This document shows positions 10,066 through 20,579 of a stretch of DNA of 64,000 nt, in pieces. A model generated the notes under the pieces. That model had not been told where the DNA came from and did no database searches. It saw only the letters and a list, made by a program, of their open reading frames with translations. Position 1 is the stretch's first letter. Each line of letters starts with the position of its first letter. The position numbers and the translations under genes are program-made. The stretch comes from JAKFYM01 sp964612065 (GTDB lineage: Bacteria > Bdellovibrionota > UBA1018 > CAIPTA01): positions 1-64,000 of the forward strand of contig CAZTCD010000005.1 in NCBI GenBank assembly GCA_964612065.1, in the 5' to 3' direction.

Positions 10066-11235
10066 TTAGGCTCCCTTTACTGCAGCTACGGCTTTTTTCG
10101 CGGCATCCGAGAGATCATCTGCCGGGGTGATCTTGAGGCCCGAGCCGGCAAGCAGCTCCTTGCCCTTATCCACGTTGGTGCCCTGGAGGCGCACCACGAG
10201 AGGCACCGTGATATTCATTTCTTTGGCGGCAGCGATGATGCCTTCCGCAATCACATCGCACTTCATGATGCCGCCGAAGATATTCACGAGAATCGCTTTC
10301 ACCTTGGGATCAGAAAGGATGATCTTGAAGGCTGCCTTCACCTTTTCTTTATCCGCGCCTCCGCCTACATCGAGGAAGTTGGCCGGCGATCCGCCCGCGA
10401 GCTGGATGATATCGAGGGTGCTCATGGCGAGGCCTGCGCCGTTCACCATGCAGCCGATATTGCCGTCGAGCGAGATATAGGCGAGCTCATACTCCGAGGC
10501 AGCAATTTCTCCGGGGGTTTCTTCGTCGAGATCGCGGAGCTCCACGATTTCGGGGTGGCGGTAGAGAGCGTTGTCGTCAAAGTTCAGCTTGCCATCGAGG
10601 GGCAGGAGGCGCTTGTCTTTGGTGATGATGAGAGGATTGATCTCCACCATCGAGCAATCGTATTTCAGATAAAACTCGTAGAACTTGCGGCCGATGCTTT
10701 CGGCCTGCTTGCGCAGCTCGGGATCGGTGAGCTCGAGAGCGTCGGCCAGCTTGCGGCCGTGAAAAGGCATATAGCCGAGAGTGGGATCTACCTGAATGGT
10801 GTGGATCTTATCGGGCGTTTTGGCGCTCACTTCCTCGATATCCATGCCGCCTTCGGTGGAAGCGATGAAGGCGAGGCAGGAAGTATCACGATCGAGAATC
10901 ATGGAGAGGTAGAGTTCCTTTTCGATCGCGGAACCTTCCTCCACCAGAACCTTCTTCACCTTCTTGCCTTCGGGGCCGGTTTGGTGAGTTACGAGCTGCA
11001 TGCCGAGGATCTTGGAAGCGTTGGCCTTCACCTCATCGAGGTTTTTGCACACCTTCACTCCCCCGCCCTTTCCGCGGCCACCGGCGTGGATCTGGGCTTT
11101 CACTACGGTAACCGCGCTGCCGAGTTCTTTGGCTGCGGCCACGGCTTCATCTACCGTGAAAGCGATCTTGCCCTTGGGCACGGGGATGCCGAAATTGCGG
11201 AAAAGGTCCTTGGCTTGATACTCGTGAATGTTCAC
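10066..11235 (-). CDS. sucC: succinyl-CoA ligase subunit beta
   Basis: SucC, 389 residues, is the nucleotide-binding beta subunit of succinyl-CoA synthetase. It starts with the hallmark MNIHEYQAKDLF. The ATP-grasp elements include AQIHAGGRGKGGG and MVEINPLI, and the C-terminal ligase domain has GNIGCMVNGAGLAM and NIFGGIMKCD. The start codon is GTG (11233-11235), with GAGGA placed 7 bases upstream. It is followed directly by sucD. The 225 bases upstream, towards mdh, are large enough for a separate promoter and contain an inverted repeat. Confidence 0.98.
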   Translation of the reverse strand: MNIHEYQAKDLFRNFGIPVPKGKIAFTVDEAVAAAKELGSAVTVVKAQIHAGGRGKGGGVKVCKNLDEVKANASKILGMQLVTHQTGPEGKKVKKVLVEEGSAIEKELYLSMILDRDTSCLAFIASTEGGMDIEEVSAKTPDKIHTIQVDPTLGYMPFHGRKLADALELTDPELRKQAESIGRKFYEFYLKYDCSMVEINPLIITKDKRLLPLDGKLNFDDNALYRHPEIVELRDLDEETPGEIAASEYELAYISLDGNIGCMVNGAGLAMSTLDIIQLAGGSPANFLDVGGGADKEKVKAAFKIILSDPKVKAILVNIFGGIMKCDVIAEGIIAAAKEMNITVPLVVRLQGTNVDKGKELLAGSGLKITPADDLSDAAKKAVAAVKGA

Positions 11236-11376
11236 TGGTTTTCCTCAGAGCTGGTTTCTGGTCGGTTTTCTTTAAGCCGGTTCTTTGGGCCGGGTTTCTC
11301 TGGCGCCCGCGGCGCCTTGAATATCTTACGATTCAGGAGCCGATAACGCTCCAATTAGTAGCCATTTTGTGGATCC

Positions 11377-11415
11377 GTGAGCGAAGCCAACGCAAAAAAG
11401 AAGGCTTCGCTACAC
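11377..11415. repeat. inverted repeat between mdh and sucC
   Basis: GTGAGCGAAGCC (11377-11388) and GGCTTCGCTACAC (11403-11415) are inverted around a 14-base A-rich loop. In the minus-strand transcript the stem would form just after mdh. No U-tract follows it, so it is not a standard terminator. It may be an mRNA-stability or attenuation structure that sets the mdh:sucCD ratio (inference). Confidence 0.5.
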
Positions 11416-11460
11416 GGGATCGTTAATGGCGGGCGCTCACTGAAGCGCTATCGCCACCAC

Positions 11461-12399
11461 TTACTGCTTCGACTTCGCAATCACTTCCACCAGCTCCTTC
11501 ACGGCGCCGGCAGATTTATGGAACGCAGCCTTTTCTTCTTCGGTCATCTCGAGGGGCATAATCTTCTCGATGCCTTTCGAACCGATTTTGGCGAGCACGC
11601 CCACGAAGAGCTTGTCGATGCCGAACTCGCCTTCCAAATAGCAGGCGCAGGGAAGAACGCGCTTCTTGTCCTTGATGATCGCTTCGGCCATCTGCACGGC
11701 AGAGGAAGAAGGAGCGTAGTAAGCGGAGCCCGTCTTGAGGAGGCCCACGATCTCGGCGCCGCCTGAAGCTGTGCGCTTCACGAGAGCGTCGATCTTGTCT
11801 TTAGGCAGAAGCTGCGGGAGCGGAATGCCGCCCACGGTTACATAGCGGGGCATAGGCACCATGGTGTCGCCGTGGCCGCCATATACGAAGGCTTGCACGT
11901 CTTCCACGCTCACATCGAGCTCTTTGGCGATAAAGGTGCGGAAGCGGGCGCCATCGAGCACACCGGCCATGCCGATCACGCGCTCTTTGGGGAATTTCGA
12001 AGCTTCCATGGCCACGTGGCACATGGCATCGAGAGGGTTCGATACGATGATGAGCACCGAGTTCGGGCTGTGCTTGGCGGCGTTGGCGGCGCACTCGCCC
12101 ACGATCTTGGCGTTGGTGTTGAGGAGATCATCGCGGCTCATGCCGGGCTTGCGGGGGATACCGGCGGTGATGATCACCACGTCGGAATTCGCGGAGGCGG
12201 CATAATCAGAGCCGCCGATGCAGTTGGCGTCGAAGCCTTCCACCGGGCCGGATTGAGCGAGATCGAGGGCTTTGCCCGCGGCCATTTCACCGTTGATGTC
12301 GATGAGGCAAACGTCGGCGAGCTCTTTGCTGGCGATCCAGTGTGCAGCCGTGCTGCCCACGAAGCCGCCGCCGATTACGGTGATTTTTGCGCGTTTCAT
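11461..12399 (-). CDS. mdh: malate dehydrogenase
   Basis: NAD-dependent malate dehydrogenase of the LDH-like type, 312 residues. It oxidises malate to oxaloacetate in the TCA cycle. The Rossmann motif GGGFVGST is at the N-terminus, the substrate-loop arginines lie in IPRKPGMSRDDLL, and the catalytic His is in GGHGDTMVP. I chose the ATG at 12397-12399 (MKRAKITVIGGG) because AGGAGA sits 6 bases upstream; the frame is open further upstream, but that extension is not family-like. It heads the mdh-sucC-sucD block, so three consecutive TCA functions are clustered. Divergent from the hydrolase at 12604. Confidence 0.96.
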   Translation of the reverse strand: MKRAKITVIGGGFVGSTAAHWIASKELADVCLIDINGEMAAGKALDLAQSGPVEGFDANCIGGSDYAASANSDVVIITAGIPRKPGMSRDDLLNTNAKIVGECAANAAKHSPNSVLIIVSNPLDAMCHVAMEASKFPKERVIGMAGVLDGARFRTFIAKELDVSVEDVQAFVYGGHGDTMVPMPRYVTVGGIPLPQLLPKDKIDALVKRTASGGAEIVGLLKTGSAYYAPSSSAVQMAEAIIKDKKRVLPCACYLEGEFGIDKLFVGVLAKIGSKGIEKIMPLEMTEEEKAAFHKSAGAVKELVEVIAKSKQ

Positions 12400-12603
12400 T
12401 TTTTCTCCTTTGCGCTCTGAAAATAGAGCGAACTCTTCTGATGAAATTAGGTGCCGCAATCCTAAGCCCGCCCCCCCGCCTTGCCAAGGTGCGGTGCGGG
12501 AGAAAACCACCGTGGGAAAAGAGGAATCCGGGATTACGCGAAGCGCAATATTGGAGCCTCCTTCGCTTTTGACCCCGCCCCCTCAAAAGCTTAAGGTGGC
12601 CTC

Positions 12604-13449
12604 ATGCAAATCGGAAACTACCGCTGCCACACTCTCGAACTCGGCTCCTTCGCGCTCGATGGGGGCGCCATGTTCGGCATCGTGCCCAAAGTGCTTTGGG
12701 AGAAAAACGATCCGGCCGATGAGGCCAACCGCATCGATATGCGCACCCGCTGCCTGCTGCTGAAAGACGCGAAAAACAAAAGGAATATCCTGATCGATTG
12801 CGGCCTCGGCGATAAGGACAGCGAGAAGTTCAAGAAGATGTATAAGGTGGCGCCCTACGAGCTAGAGCTCGAGCTCCAGAAGCAAGGCCTCCGAGCCGAA
12901 GACATCACTGATCTCATCGCCACGCACTTCCACTTCGACCATATCGGCGGCCTCACCAAGTTTGACGCTGAAGGCAAGCTCACCGCCCGCTTTCCCAATG
13001 CCAAGATCTGGGCCTCGAAACGCAACTGGGCCCATGCCTGGAAGCCCAACGAAAAAGACAAAGCTTCCTTCCTGCAAGATAACTTCGCGATCTATGATTC
13101 CGATTCCCGCCTCGAGCTCGTGGAAGGCCCGGAGGAAATCCTCCCCGGCATCCGCGTGCAGATGAGCGAAGGCCATACGATCGGCATGCTCCACCCCATG
13201 GTGTTTGATTCCTCGCTCAGCCTGCTTTATTGCGCCGATATCATCCCGATGAGCGCGCATGTGCGCGTGGCCTGGGTGATGGGCTACGATTGCTTTCCGC
13301 TCACCACGATCGAGGAGAAGAAGAAGATCCTGAAAGAAGCCGTGGAGCGGGAGACGGTGATCTATTTCGAGCACTGCCCGCATATGCATGGCGCGCGCGT
13401 GGAGTGGAACGGCAAAGACTATCAGGTGAAAGAGAAGATCTTTCTTTAG
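12604..13449 (+). CDS. metallo-beta-lactamase-fold hydrolase
   Basis: A 281-residue MBL-fold protein with the dinuclear metal motif HFHFDH (His108, His110, Asp112, His113). Later ligands are probably His in SEGHTIGM, Asp in LLYCADIIP and His in IYFEHCPHMH. Size and motif order resemble the AttM/AiiA lactonase-like branch, but the substrate cannot be read from sequence. There is no signal peptide, so it is cytoplasmic. AAGGTGG precedes the ATG. It lies 9 bases before a VOC-fold gene, so the pair is probably one operon handling a small metabolite (inference). Confidence 0.85.
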   Translation: MQIGNYRCHTLELGSFALDGGAMFGIVPKVLWEKNDPADEANRIDMRTRCLLLKDAKNKRNILIDCGLGDKDSEKFKKMYKVAPYELELELQKQGLRAEDITDLIATHFHFDHIGGLTKFDAEGKLTARFPNAKIWASKRNWAHAWKPNEKDKASFLQDNFAIYDSDSRLELVEGPEEILPGIRVQMSEGHTIGMLHPMVFDSSLSLLYCADIIPMSAHVRVAWVMGYDCFPLTTIEEKKKILKEAVERETVIYFEHCPHMHGARVEWNGKDYQVKEKIFL

Positions 13450-13458
13450 GGAAATTCC

Positions 13459-14010
13459 ATGAAGAGCCAAATATCCCATATCGCTCTTCTGACCCGGTCA
13501 GCGGCCACCAGCAGCCAGGCCCTTTCCGGCTTTGGTTACGCCTTGGGAAAACCGGAAGATTTTGAAGGGGAAGGCACCCGCGAGCTCTATATAGAAATAG
13601 ATCGCGCCGCCTCTCTGCTCCTGATGGAAGCAATTTCCGCTGGCCCCTATCAGCGTGCCCTGGAAAAAAGAGGTCCCGGCCTCCATCATATAGCGATTCG
13701 AAGGCCTGGCCTCGAGGCTTCGATTCCTGCGCTCACCGCCGCAGGGTGGAAGCTTCTTCCTGTGAGTGAGAAGAGCATCCCGCGGGCACGCACTGCCTGG
13801 CTATCTCTCCCCGGATTTCCGGGTCTCCTCGAAGTGCAGGAGGGGAAAGCTCCGTCGGGTGAGCCTTTCGTGACTAAGGCAGGGCTCCCATTGGCCAAAA
13901 AGATGGATTCAGCCTTCGAGGCCGCGGGCCTGACATCCTTCCTCATAGATAGCCCGGAGCCCGCCATCTGGATTGGCGAGAGGAAATTTTCTATTTCCGC
14001 TTTGGTTTAA
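13459..14010 (+). CDS. VOC (glyoxalase/bleomycin-resistance fold) family protein
   Basis: A 183-residue protein whose opening ISHIALLT and internal GLHHIAIR are the paired beta-strand starts, with metal-binding histidines, of the vicinal-oxygen-chelate fold. The spacing fits two beta-alpha-beta-beta-beta modules, as in methylmalonyl-CoA epimerase or glyoxalase relatives. The second module seems to close with GLLEVQEG, whose Glu is a likely metal ligand. It is co-directional with the MBL-fold hydrolase 9 bases upstream. The exact reaction is unknown. Its stop lies 4 bases from the stop of the convergent lipoprotein gene. Confidence 0.75.
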   Translation: MKSQISHIALLTRSAATSSQALSGFGYALGKPEDFEGEGTRELYIEIDRAASLLLMEAISAGPYQRALEKRGPGLHHIAIRRPGLEASIPALTAAGWKLLPVSEKSIPRARTAWLSLPGFPGLLEVQEGKAPSGEPFVTKAGLPLAKKMDSAFEAAGLTSFLIDSPEPAIWIGERKFSISALV

Positions 14011-14014
14011 TCCG

Positions 14015-14563
14015 TTAGAACCCGGCCCCGGCCACCGCATCCGGCGCCCCGATCGGCGTAACTTGCGCCTCACCCACCAGGCGCCCGGCGCACTGGGCCC
14101 CATTCGGGTATTCCTTCTTATACATGATCGGCAGCGAGGCGGTTTGCTTATAGAAGGTGGCCATATTCGCACCGCAATTCATCAGATCCAGCACCTCAAA
14201 ATGCGCTTCATTCGGCAATCCGCTGAAAGCGTTGTTGTGGTCCACAGTTATGATCAGCTGATTCCCGTTTCGGGCAATAGAGGCGATCGGCCCGCGCTGC
14301 TCGAGATTCGCGCATTCGCTTACGCGGGGTGAAGAATCAATATCAAGCTTGAGCCCGATCTTTGCGGGAAGGGGGCGCGTGAAATTCACTTTCACCACAT
14401 GCACATCGGTAGGAGGAGTGGCGGGGCAGCCCTTTGAGTCCTGCGTTTCTTTCCCTAAATCGGATTTTTTCTTGGAAGGCGTGGTGATCCCTCCGGATCC
14501 GCAGGAAGCAAGCAGGAGCGCAACAACCAACAGAGCAATTCTGTTTACCATGAGAAATTGCAT
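14015..14563 (-). CDS. lipoprotein of unknown function
   Basis: The N-terminus MVNRIALLVVALLLASCGSGG carries a lipobox (LASC), so this is a lipoprotein of about 180 residues. The frame is open further upstream, but the signal sequence requires a start near 14551-14566. GTG 14566 and ATG 14563 both follow AGAGG by about 8-11 bases; I use the ATG. The mature part has a short polar linker, then a beta-rich domain with cysteines (KGCPATPP, SECANLEQ, MNCGANMA, AQCAGR) that may form disulfides. It is divergent from another lipoprotein gene (14617). Family not recognised. Confidence 0.7.
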   Translation of the reverse strand: MQFLMVNRIALLVVALLLASCGSGGITTPSKKKSDLGKETQDSKGCPATPPTDVHVVKVNFTRPLPAKIGLKLDIDSSPRVSECANLEQRGPIASIARNGNQLIITVDHNNAFSGLPNEAHFEVLDLMNCGANMATFYKQTASLPIMYKKEYPNGAQCAGRLVGEAQVTPIGAPDAVAGAGF

Positions 14564-14616
14564 CACAGGCCGTACCTCTTGTAAAGCAAGCGCGCGCCTT
14601 GATAGCATCGAGGGCG

Positions 14617-15006
14617 ATGCAGAAACACTTCGCCCTGCTACTATCTCTTCTTCTGCTGCCCGCCTGCGTGGGCGGCACATTGAGCGACACCAAAGAGTTC
14701 GAGATGTTCCCCCTGCGGGGAGCCTCCACCGATGAAGGCCCGGGCCTCAAACGCTGCCTGAAGGCGGCTCATAAAGCCCAGGAACACTACCATGAAAAAA
14801 CCGGAAAGTGGGCTAGGCGGGTAAAGCAGCTGCCGATCGATGAGTACTGCAATAACTTCCTCATGAGTCAGATCGGCACCCCTTCAGGATGGGAAATCCG
14901 CGCCGAAATCCGAGAAAATGAAACGGCCGTGCGCTGGAGCGTGAACGAGCAGGGCGTGATCGAGGAGCATCTCGAAGGTGGCTCCGACGAGTACCTCGAG
15001 CTGTAG
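14617..15006 (+). CDS. small lipoprotein with pseudopilin-like helix
   Basis: The lipobox LLPAC follows a hydrophobic leader (QKHFALLLSLLLLP), giving a protein of about 129 residues. The start is set at the ATG at 14617, since upstream codons would put the leader inside the chain. The mature part (GLKRCLKAAHKAQEHYHEKTGKW, split by helix) resembles the helical substrate-like region of short periplasmic proteins in which a residue pair HYHEKTGKW recalls type II pseudopilin-type helices. This is weak similarity only. It is divergent from 14563 with about 50 bases between the starts. Function unknown. Confidence 0.6.
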   Translation: MQKHFALLLSLLLLPACVGGTLSDTKEFEMFPLRGASTDEGPGLKRCLKAAHKAQEHYHEKTGKWARRVKQLPIDEYCNNFLMSQIGTPSGWEIRAEIRENETAVRWSVNEQGVIEEHLEGGSDEYLEL

Positions 15007-15123
15007 AACTTTTAGACGGCTGAGAAGCAAATATGCCGCCTCTCTGCCTTGCCTCCCTATATATTCCTGCCCCTACCCTGGCATCCAAATTGCTCATGCG
15101 GCGGCAAGAAAAGGATTCCGCCC

Positions 15124-15714
15124 ATGCCAAATATGCCAAACCAGAAGTCGTATTCCGCTGCTTTTTTTGCGTTGTCGCTAGCCCTTCTCTCCCTCAGCCT
15201 CGGAGCCTGCGGAAAAGTGGAAACCAATATCGGCAGGTCCAGCGATCGCACCGATCCAAAAAAGAAGGTGGATGCGATCACGGTGGCGGGCGCCATCGAG
15301 CCCGAGCTGCTGAAACTGGCGGAGGATTGCGCTGCCCTGAAGGGCCGCCTCAATCAGGACGGCACGGTTTGCCTTACCAAGATCACGGTCACTCTTCCCA
15401 GCTTCGGCTCCTTGCCGAGCGGCACCAGCGAAGTGGAAATCGATCCGAGCTTCCATAGCGGGAAATATCTCGTGGCCACGGGAGAAATCGGCCAGAACCA
15501 GAACGCTGTAGACCTTCTTTTCGCCGGCCGTGCTTATAAAAAAATCCCGATCTCCCTGATGGCCAATTTCGAAGCCCTTCCCAAATCGGGCAAGCTCTCT
15601 TTCTACGTGAACAGCCCCGACTATTCGAACGTCAGCGCCACGGTATGGAGCTGCTTCGAGCGCAAGATCACCAATCCGGTCTATTGCTCTGCCAAATACA
15701 TTCCGGGTCTGTAG
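15124..15714 (+). CDS. lipoprotein, first member of a tandem paralogous pair
   Basis: About 196 residues with leader and lipobox SLGAC. ATG 15124 has AAAAGGA 8 bases upstream. The mature domain shares an ordered set of motifs with the next gene: a Cys before a Lys-Gly-Arg-Leu turn (ALKGRL), CLTKITVTLPS, PSFHSGKYLVATG, a Val-Asp-Leu/Ile-Leu strand, VSATVWSC and VYC. Conserved cysteines suggest matching disulfides. The two genes are clearly a duplication, now at modest identity. No named family is recognised; membrane-anchored periplasmic location is expected. Confidence 0.75.
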   Translation: MPNMPNQKSYSAAFFALSLALLSLSLGACGKVETNIGRSSDRTDPKKKVDAITVAGAIEPELLKLAEDCAALKGRLNQDGTVCLTKITVTLPSFGSLPSGTSEVEIDPSFHSGKYLVATGEIGQNQNAVDLLFAGRAYKKIPISLMANFEALPKSGKLSFYVNSPDYSNVSATVWSCFERKITNPVYCSAKYIPGL

Positions 15715-15751
15715 GCCGGACGATAAAACATCGTACTCCATTGACCTGGCC

Positions 15752-15773
15752 GGAAAGGCTCGCTAGCCTTTCC
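15752..15773 (+). promoter_or_regulatory. perfect hairpin directly before a start codon
   Basis: GGAAAGGCT (15752-15760) and AGCCTTTCC (15765-15773) form a perfect 9-bp stem with a CGCT loop that ends 2 bases before the ATG at 15776. The only purine-rich, Shine-Dalgarno-like bases (GGAAAGG) are inside the stem. It could limit ribosome access, or end the upstream transcript without a U-tract. Confidence 0.55.
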
Positions 15774-15775
15774 TT

Positions 15776-16261
15776 ATGAACAAACTCTTCCTAGTCGCCA
15801 TGCTTTCGTGCGTAACCGCGCTCACGCTCTCCTGCGGCCAGCAGAAAAAGACCGTGAACAAAGTGAAAGAACCCGATCTCTCGCCGGACGAGTTCCGCAA
15901 ACAGTGCCTGGCGATCAAGGGACGGCTCGCCGATGGCAATAAGATGTGCCTCACCAGCGTAACCACGATCCTCCCCTCCTACGACAGCAATCGGGGCCCC
16001 ATCTACGAGATCGTGCCAAGCTTTCATGCGGGCAGCTATATCGTGGCTACAGGCACACCGTCGTCAAGCCGGGTGGACATCCTCTACGACGGCAACTTCC
16101 TGCTCTCCGTGCCGGGCCGGCTGAACGCCCCCACGGGCGACGGAAAGCCCCTCGTATTCTACGCCAACGGCGCGGCCTACAAAGACGTGAGCGCCACCAT
16201 TTGGGACTGCTACGATTTCAATATGCACCGGGTTTATTGCAACGACGGCGTGATTCCCTGA
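15776..16261 (+). CDS. lipoprotein, second member of a tandem paralogous pair
   Basis: A 161-residue lipoprotein with lipobox LSCG after MNKLFLVAMLSCVTALT. It shares with the upstream paralogue the series CLAIKGRL, CLTSVTTILPS, PSFHAGSYIVATG, VDILYDGNFL, VSATIWDC and VYC. It is shorter than its neighbour, mainly in the linker after the lipobox. A hairpin masks the region upstream of its start, so its translation may be controlled separately from the first copy. Function unknown. Confidence 0.75.
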   Translation: MNKLFLVAMLSCVTALTLSCGQQKKTVNKVKEPDLSPDEFRKQCLAIKGRLADGNKMCLTSVTTILPSYDSNRGPIYEIVPSFHAGSYIVATGTPSSSRVDILYDGNFLLSVPGRLNAPTGDGKPLVFYANGAAYKDVSATIWDCYDFNMHRVYCNDGVIP

Positions 16262-16365
16262 TTGGCTGGAACCCCGCAAGGAATTCGCGCCGTGAATTTT
16301 TTCCTGCAGCCGCGAAGAGCCCATAAAACTATTCGTTTGAATCAAGCACGCATTCCGGGATAATT

Positions 16366-17658
16366 TTGAGCGTGCTCGGCTTTCTTTTATTAACGTTTTT
16401 TAATACCGCACCCGCCGCCGCCGCCGCCGCCCCGCTCAGCCTTCGGGAAGCGGCCTCCTACGCGCTCGAGCACTCCCCTCAGCTTGATTCCTCCCAGCGC
16501 CAGGCGCTGATTGCCGAGCAGGAACGCCTCAACGCACGCGCGGCCTTCCTGCCTTCGATCGATTTCACTTCGAGCCACGGCCTGGAGCGGAGCTATCCGT
16601 CCACTTCCACGAACGAGCCCTGGGCCTCGTCTTTTTCGCTTACGCTCACGGAAACCCTCTACGACAACGGGGAAAGCATCACCAAGCACCGGATCTCGCT
16701 GCTCCAGGAGGAGATCGCGCGCGAAACCCTCCTCCGCGACCGGGACCGCCTGCTTCTCGATGTAGCCGGCGCGTTCTACCAGCACTCCCTCGCGCGCAAG
16801 GCCCTCGAGATCCAGCAGGAACAACACTCAGTGCTCAAGCGCCAGGTGGAGCTTGTGAAGGAAAGTTATCGCCAGGGCGTGAAAAGCCGGAAGGATTACC
16901 TGCGCTTCCAGACCCAGCTGAACCGCTCCGACATCGATCTTCTGGCCGCCCGCACGGGGCTTCAAAAGTCGGAGCTGGCCCTTCAACGGGTGCTCGGAGT
17001 TCCGCTCCGGTCGAACGATCAGGTAACGTTCACTGTGGACGAAAACCGCCCTGCACCATTGCCCGCTAAGGAAATTCTTCTAGCCACCCACCGCGACAGC
17101 CGCATTGCCGACCTTCAGCGCCGCTCGGCCGCCCTGAACGCCGAGCTCTCCCGTCGAAAGGTTTGGCCGGAGATCGGCATCGCCACTTCCGCCACCTATG
17201 GCAGCTCAGACTACTGGAACACCAGCAAGCGCGTTTACGAGAACGACAAGCTCTCCTGGAGCGCGCTTCTCACCGTGAAATACAATCTGCTCGACTGGGG
17301 AGTGCGCCGCCGGAACAGCGAGATCGCGGCGAGCCGGGCCCAGATCCGCGCGAACGAGCTGGAGACCGATCTACTGAGCCTTCGGGAGGAGATCGAAAAG
17401 CTCAGCGTAGATGCCCGCAAGCTGCAGAGTTCCTTCCAGCTCGCCGACGAGCTCTTCAAGCTGGAACGCACGAACCTCAACCTGATCACCACCGAATACC
17501 GCCAGGGCAAGGTGCAATACCTCGACTACATCAACGCCCTCCAGAACCTCGCCAGCGCCAAGAACACTTACTATTCCTCTTTGTTCGAGCTTAAGCGCGC
17601 TCTTCTTGCTCTTCACTACCACGAAGGAACTTTGCATGAAGCTATCCAGGGTAAATAA
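16366..17658 (+). CDS. TolC-family outer-membrane efflux protein
   Basis: A 430-residue outer-membrane factor. The signal peptide FLLLTFFNTAPAAAAA is followed by PLSLREAASYALEHSPQL, the typical opening of TolC repeats. Two long helical-hairpin repeats follow; the second closes with LDYINALQNLASAKNTYYSS, a common TolC C-terminal pattern. The TTG at 16366 is preceded by GGGA, with GTG 16372 as an alternative. The protein should trimerise into an outer-membrane channel for the MacA/MacB-like partners encoded next. Its 3' end overlaps the membrane-fusion gene by 23 bases, indicating coupled expression. Confidence 0.9.
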   Translation: MSVLGFLLLTFFNTAPAAAAAAPLSLREAASYALEHSPQLDSSQRQALIAEQERLNARAAFLPSIDFTSSHGLERSYPSTSTNEPWASSFSLTLTETLYDNGESITKHRISLLQEEIARETLLRDRDRLLLDVAGAFYQHSLARKALEIQQEQHSVLKRQVELVKESYRQGVKSRKDYLRFQTQLNRSDIDLLAARTGLQKSELALQRVLGVPLRSNDQVTFTVDENRPAPLPAKEILLATHRDSRIADLQRRSAALNAELSRRKVWPEIGIATSATYGSSDYWNTSKRVYENDKLSWSALLTVKYNLLDWGVRRRNSEIAASRAQIRANELETDLLSLREEIEKLSVDARKLQSSFQLADELFKLERTNLNLITTEYRQGKVQYLDYINALQNLASAKNTYYSSLFELKRALLALHYHEGTLHEAIQGK

Positions 17659-18531
17659 GGCTTGGGCCCTAGCCCTGCTCGTTGCCGCGGGGGCCGGCAC
17701 CTGGGCTCTTTACGGATCCGGCACACCCTCCGGCCGCGGAAGCAAAGCGCGAAAGGCCCGGGGGCCGGGAGTTGCCGTGAAGCAGGATTTCATCCAAAGG
17801 GTCACGATCGCCGGCACGCTCGTTTCCAAGCGCCGCACCCTCGTGGCCGCTCCTTATAACGGCTACGTGAAGCAGATTTTCGTGAAGGTGGGCGATAAAG
17901 TGAAGCCCGGTCAGCCGCTGGTGAGCGTGGCCCAGAGCCTGCAAAGCTCCGAACCCGTATTTCCGCTGCGCGCGCCCTACGCAGGCACCGTGATGCACAT
18001 CCAGAAGCACGAAGGCGAATACGTGAAAGAGAACGACGCCGACAACTTCATCCTTCGCCTGGACGATCTCTCCCAGCTTTACATCGACGCCAATGCGCCC
18101 GAGGCGGAACGAGTGAAGCTCAAAACCGGCCAGGACGTAGTGATAAAAATCAGCGCCGTGCCCACCCGCAATTTCAAAGGCGTGATCACCGAGCTTACCC
18201 TCTCTCCCCAGATCGATACCAACCAGGGCCGCTGGAGCAGCAAAGGCAGCGACTATCCGGTGCGCATCGAAGTGAAAGACGCCAGCCCCGCCGTGGGCCC
18301 CGGCATGAGCGCCGTGCTCGACATCATCACCGCCCGCATACCCGGCGTGATCACCTTGAGGCACGAGTTTCTCTTCCGCGAAGGCAACGATTACTTCGTA
18401 ACCATGACCAGCGGGGAAAAACGCAAAATAGAAACCGGCGCCCAAAACGACGAAGTGATGGAGATCAAATCAGGCCTTAGCGAGGGCGAGCGGGTGCGCC
18501 CGGTGGATTTCACGGAGCTTCCGGTTATCGA

Positions 18532-18535
<4 letters not shown>
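17636..18535 (+). CDS. periplasmic adaptor (membrane-fusion) protein, HlyD/MacA-like
   Basis: About 299 residues. A short cytoplasmic N-terminus and one transmembrane helix (WALALLVAAGAGTWALYG) precede a biotinyl-lipoyl-like domain (NGYVKQIFVKVGDKVKPGQPL) and a beta-barrel domain. It lacks a long coiled-coil hairpin, so it is a compact adaptor. AAGGA lies 7 bases before the ATG; the longer in-frame start is rejected because it has no such site and sits deep in tolC. It should bridge the MacB-type transporter and the TolC channel. It overlaps both neighbours, by 23 bases before and 4 bases (ATGA) after. Confidence 0.88.
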
Positions 18536-20559
<2,024 letters not shown>

Positions 20560-20579
20560 AGGAGGCCTAAACCGGTCCC

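Noticed and set aside
10009..11346. Plus-strand frame of 445 residues over sucC
   Set aside because: Antisense to a clear SucC. His/Glu-rich composition is typical of a shadow of a G+C-rich gene.
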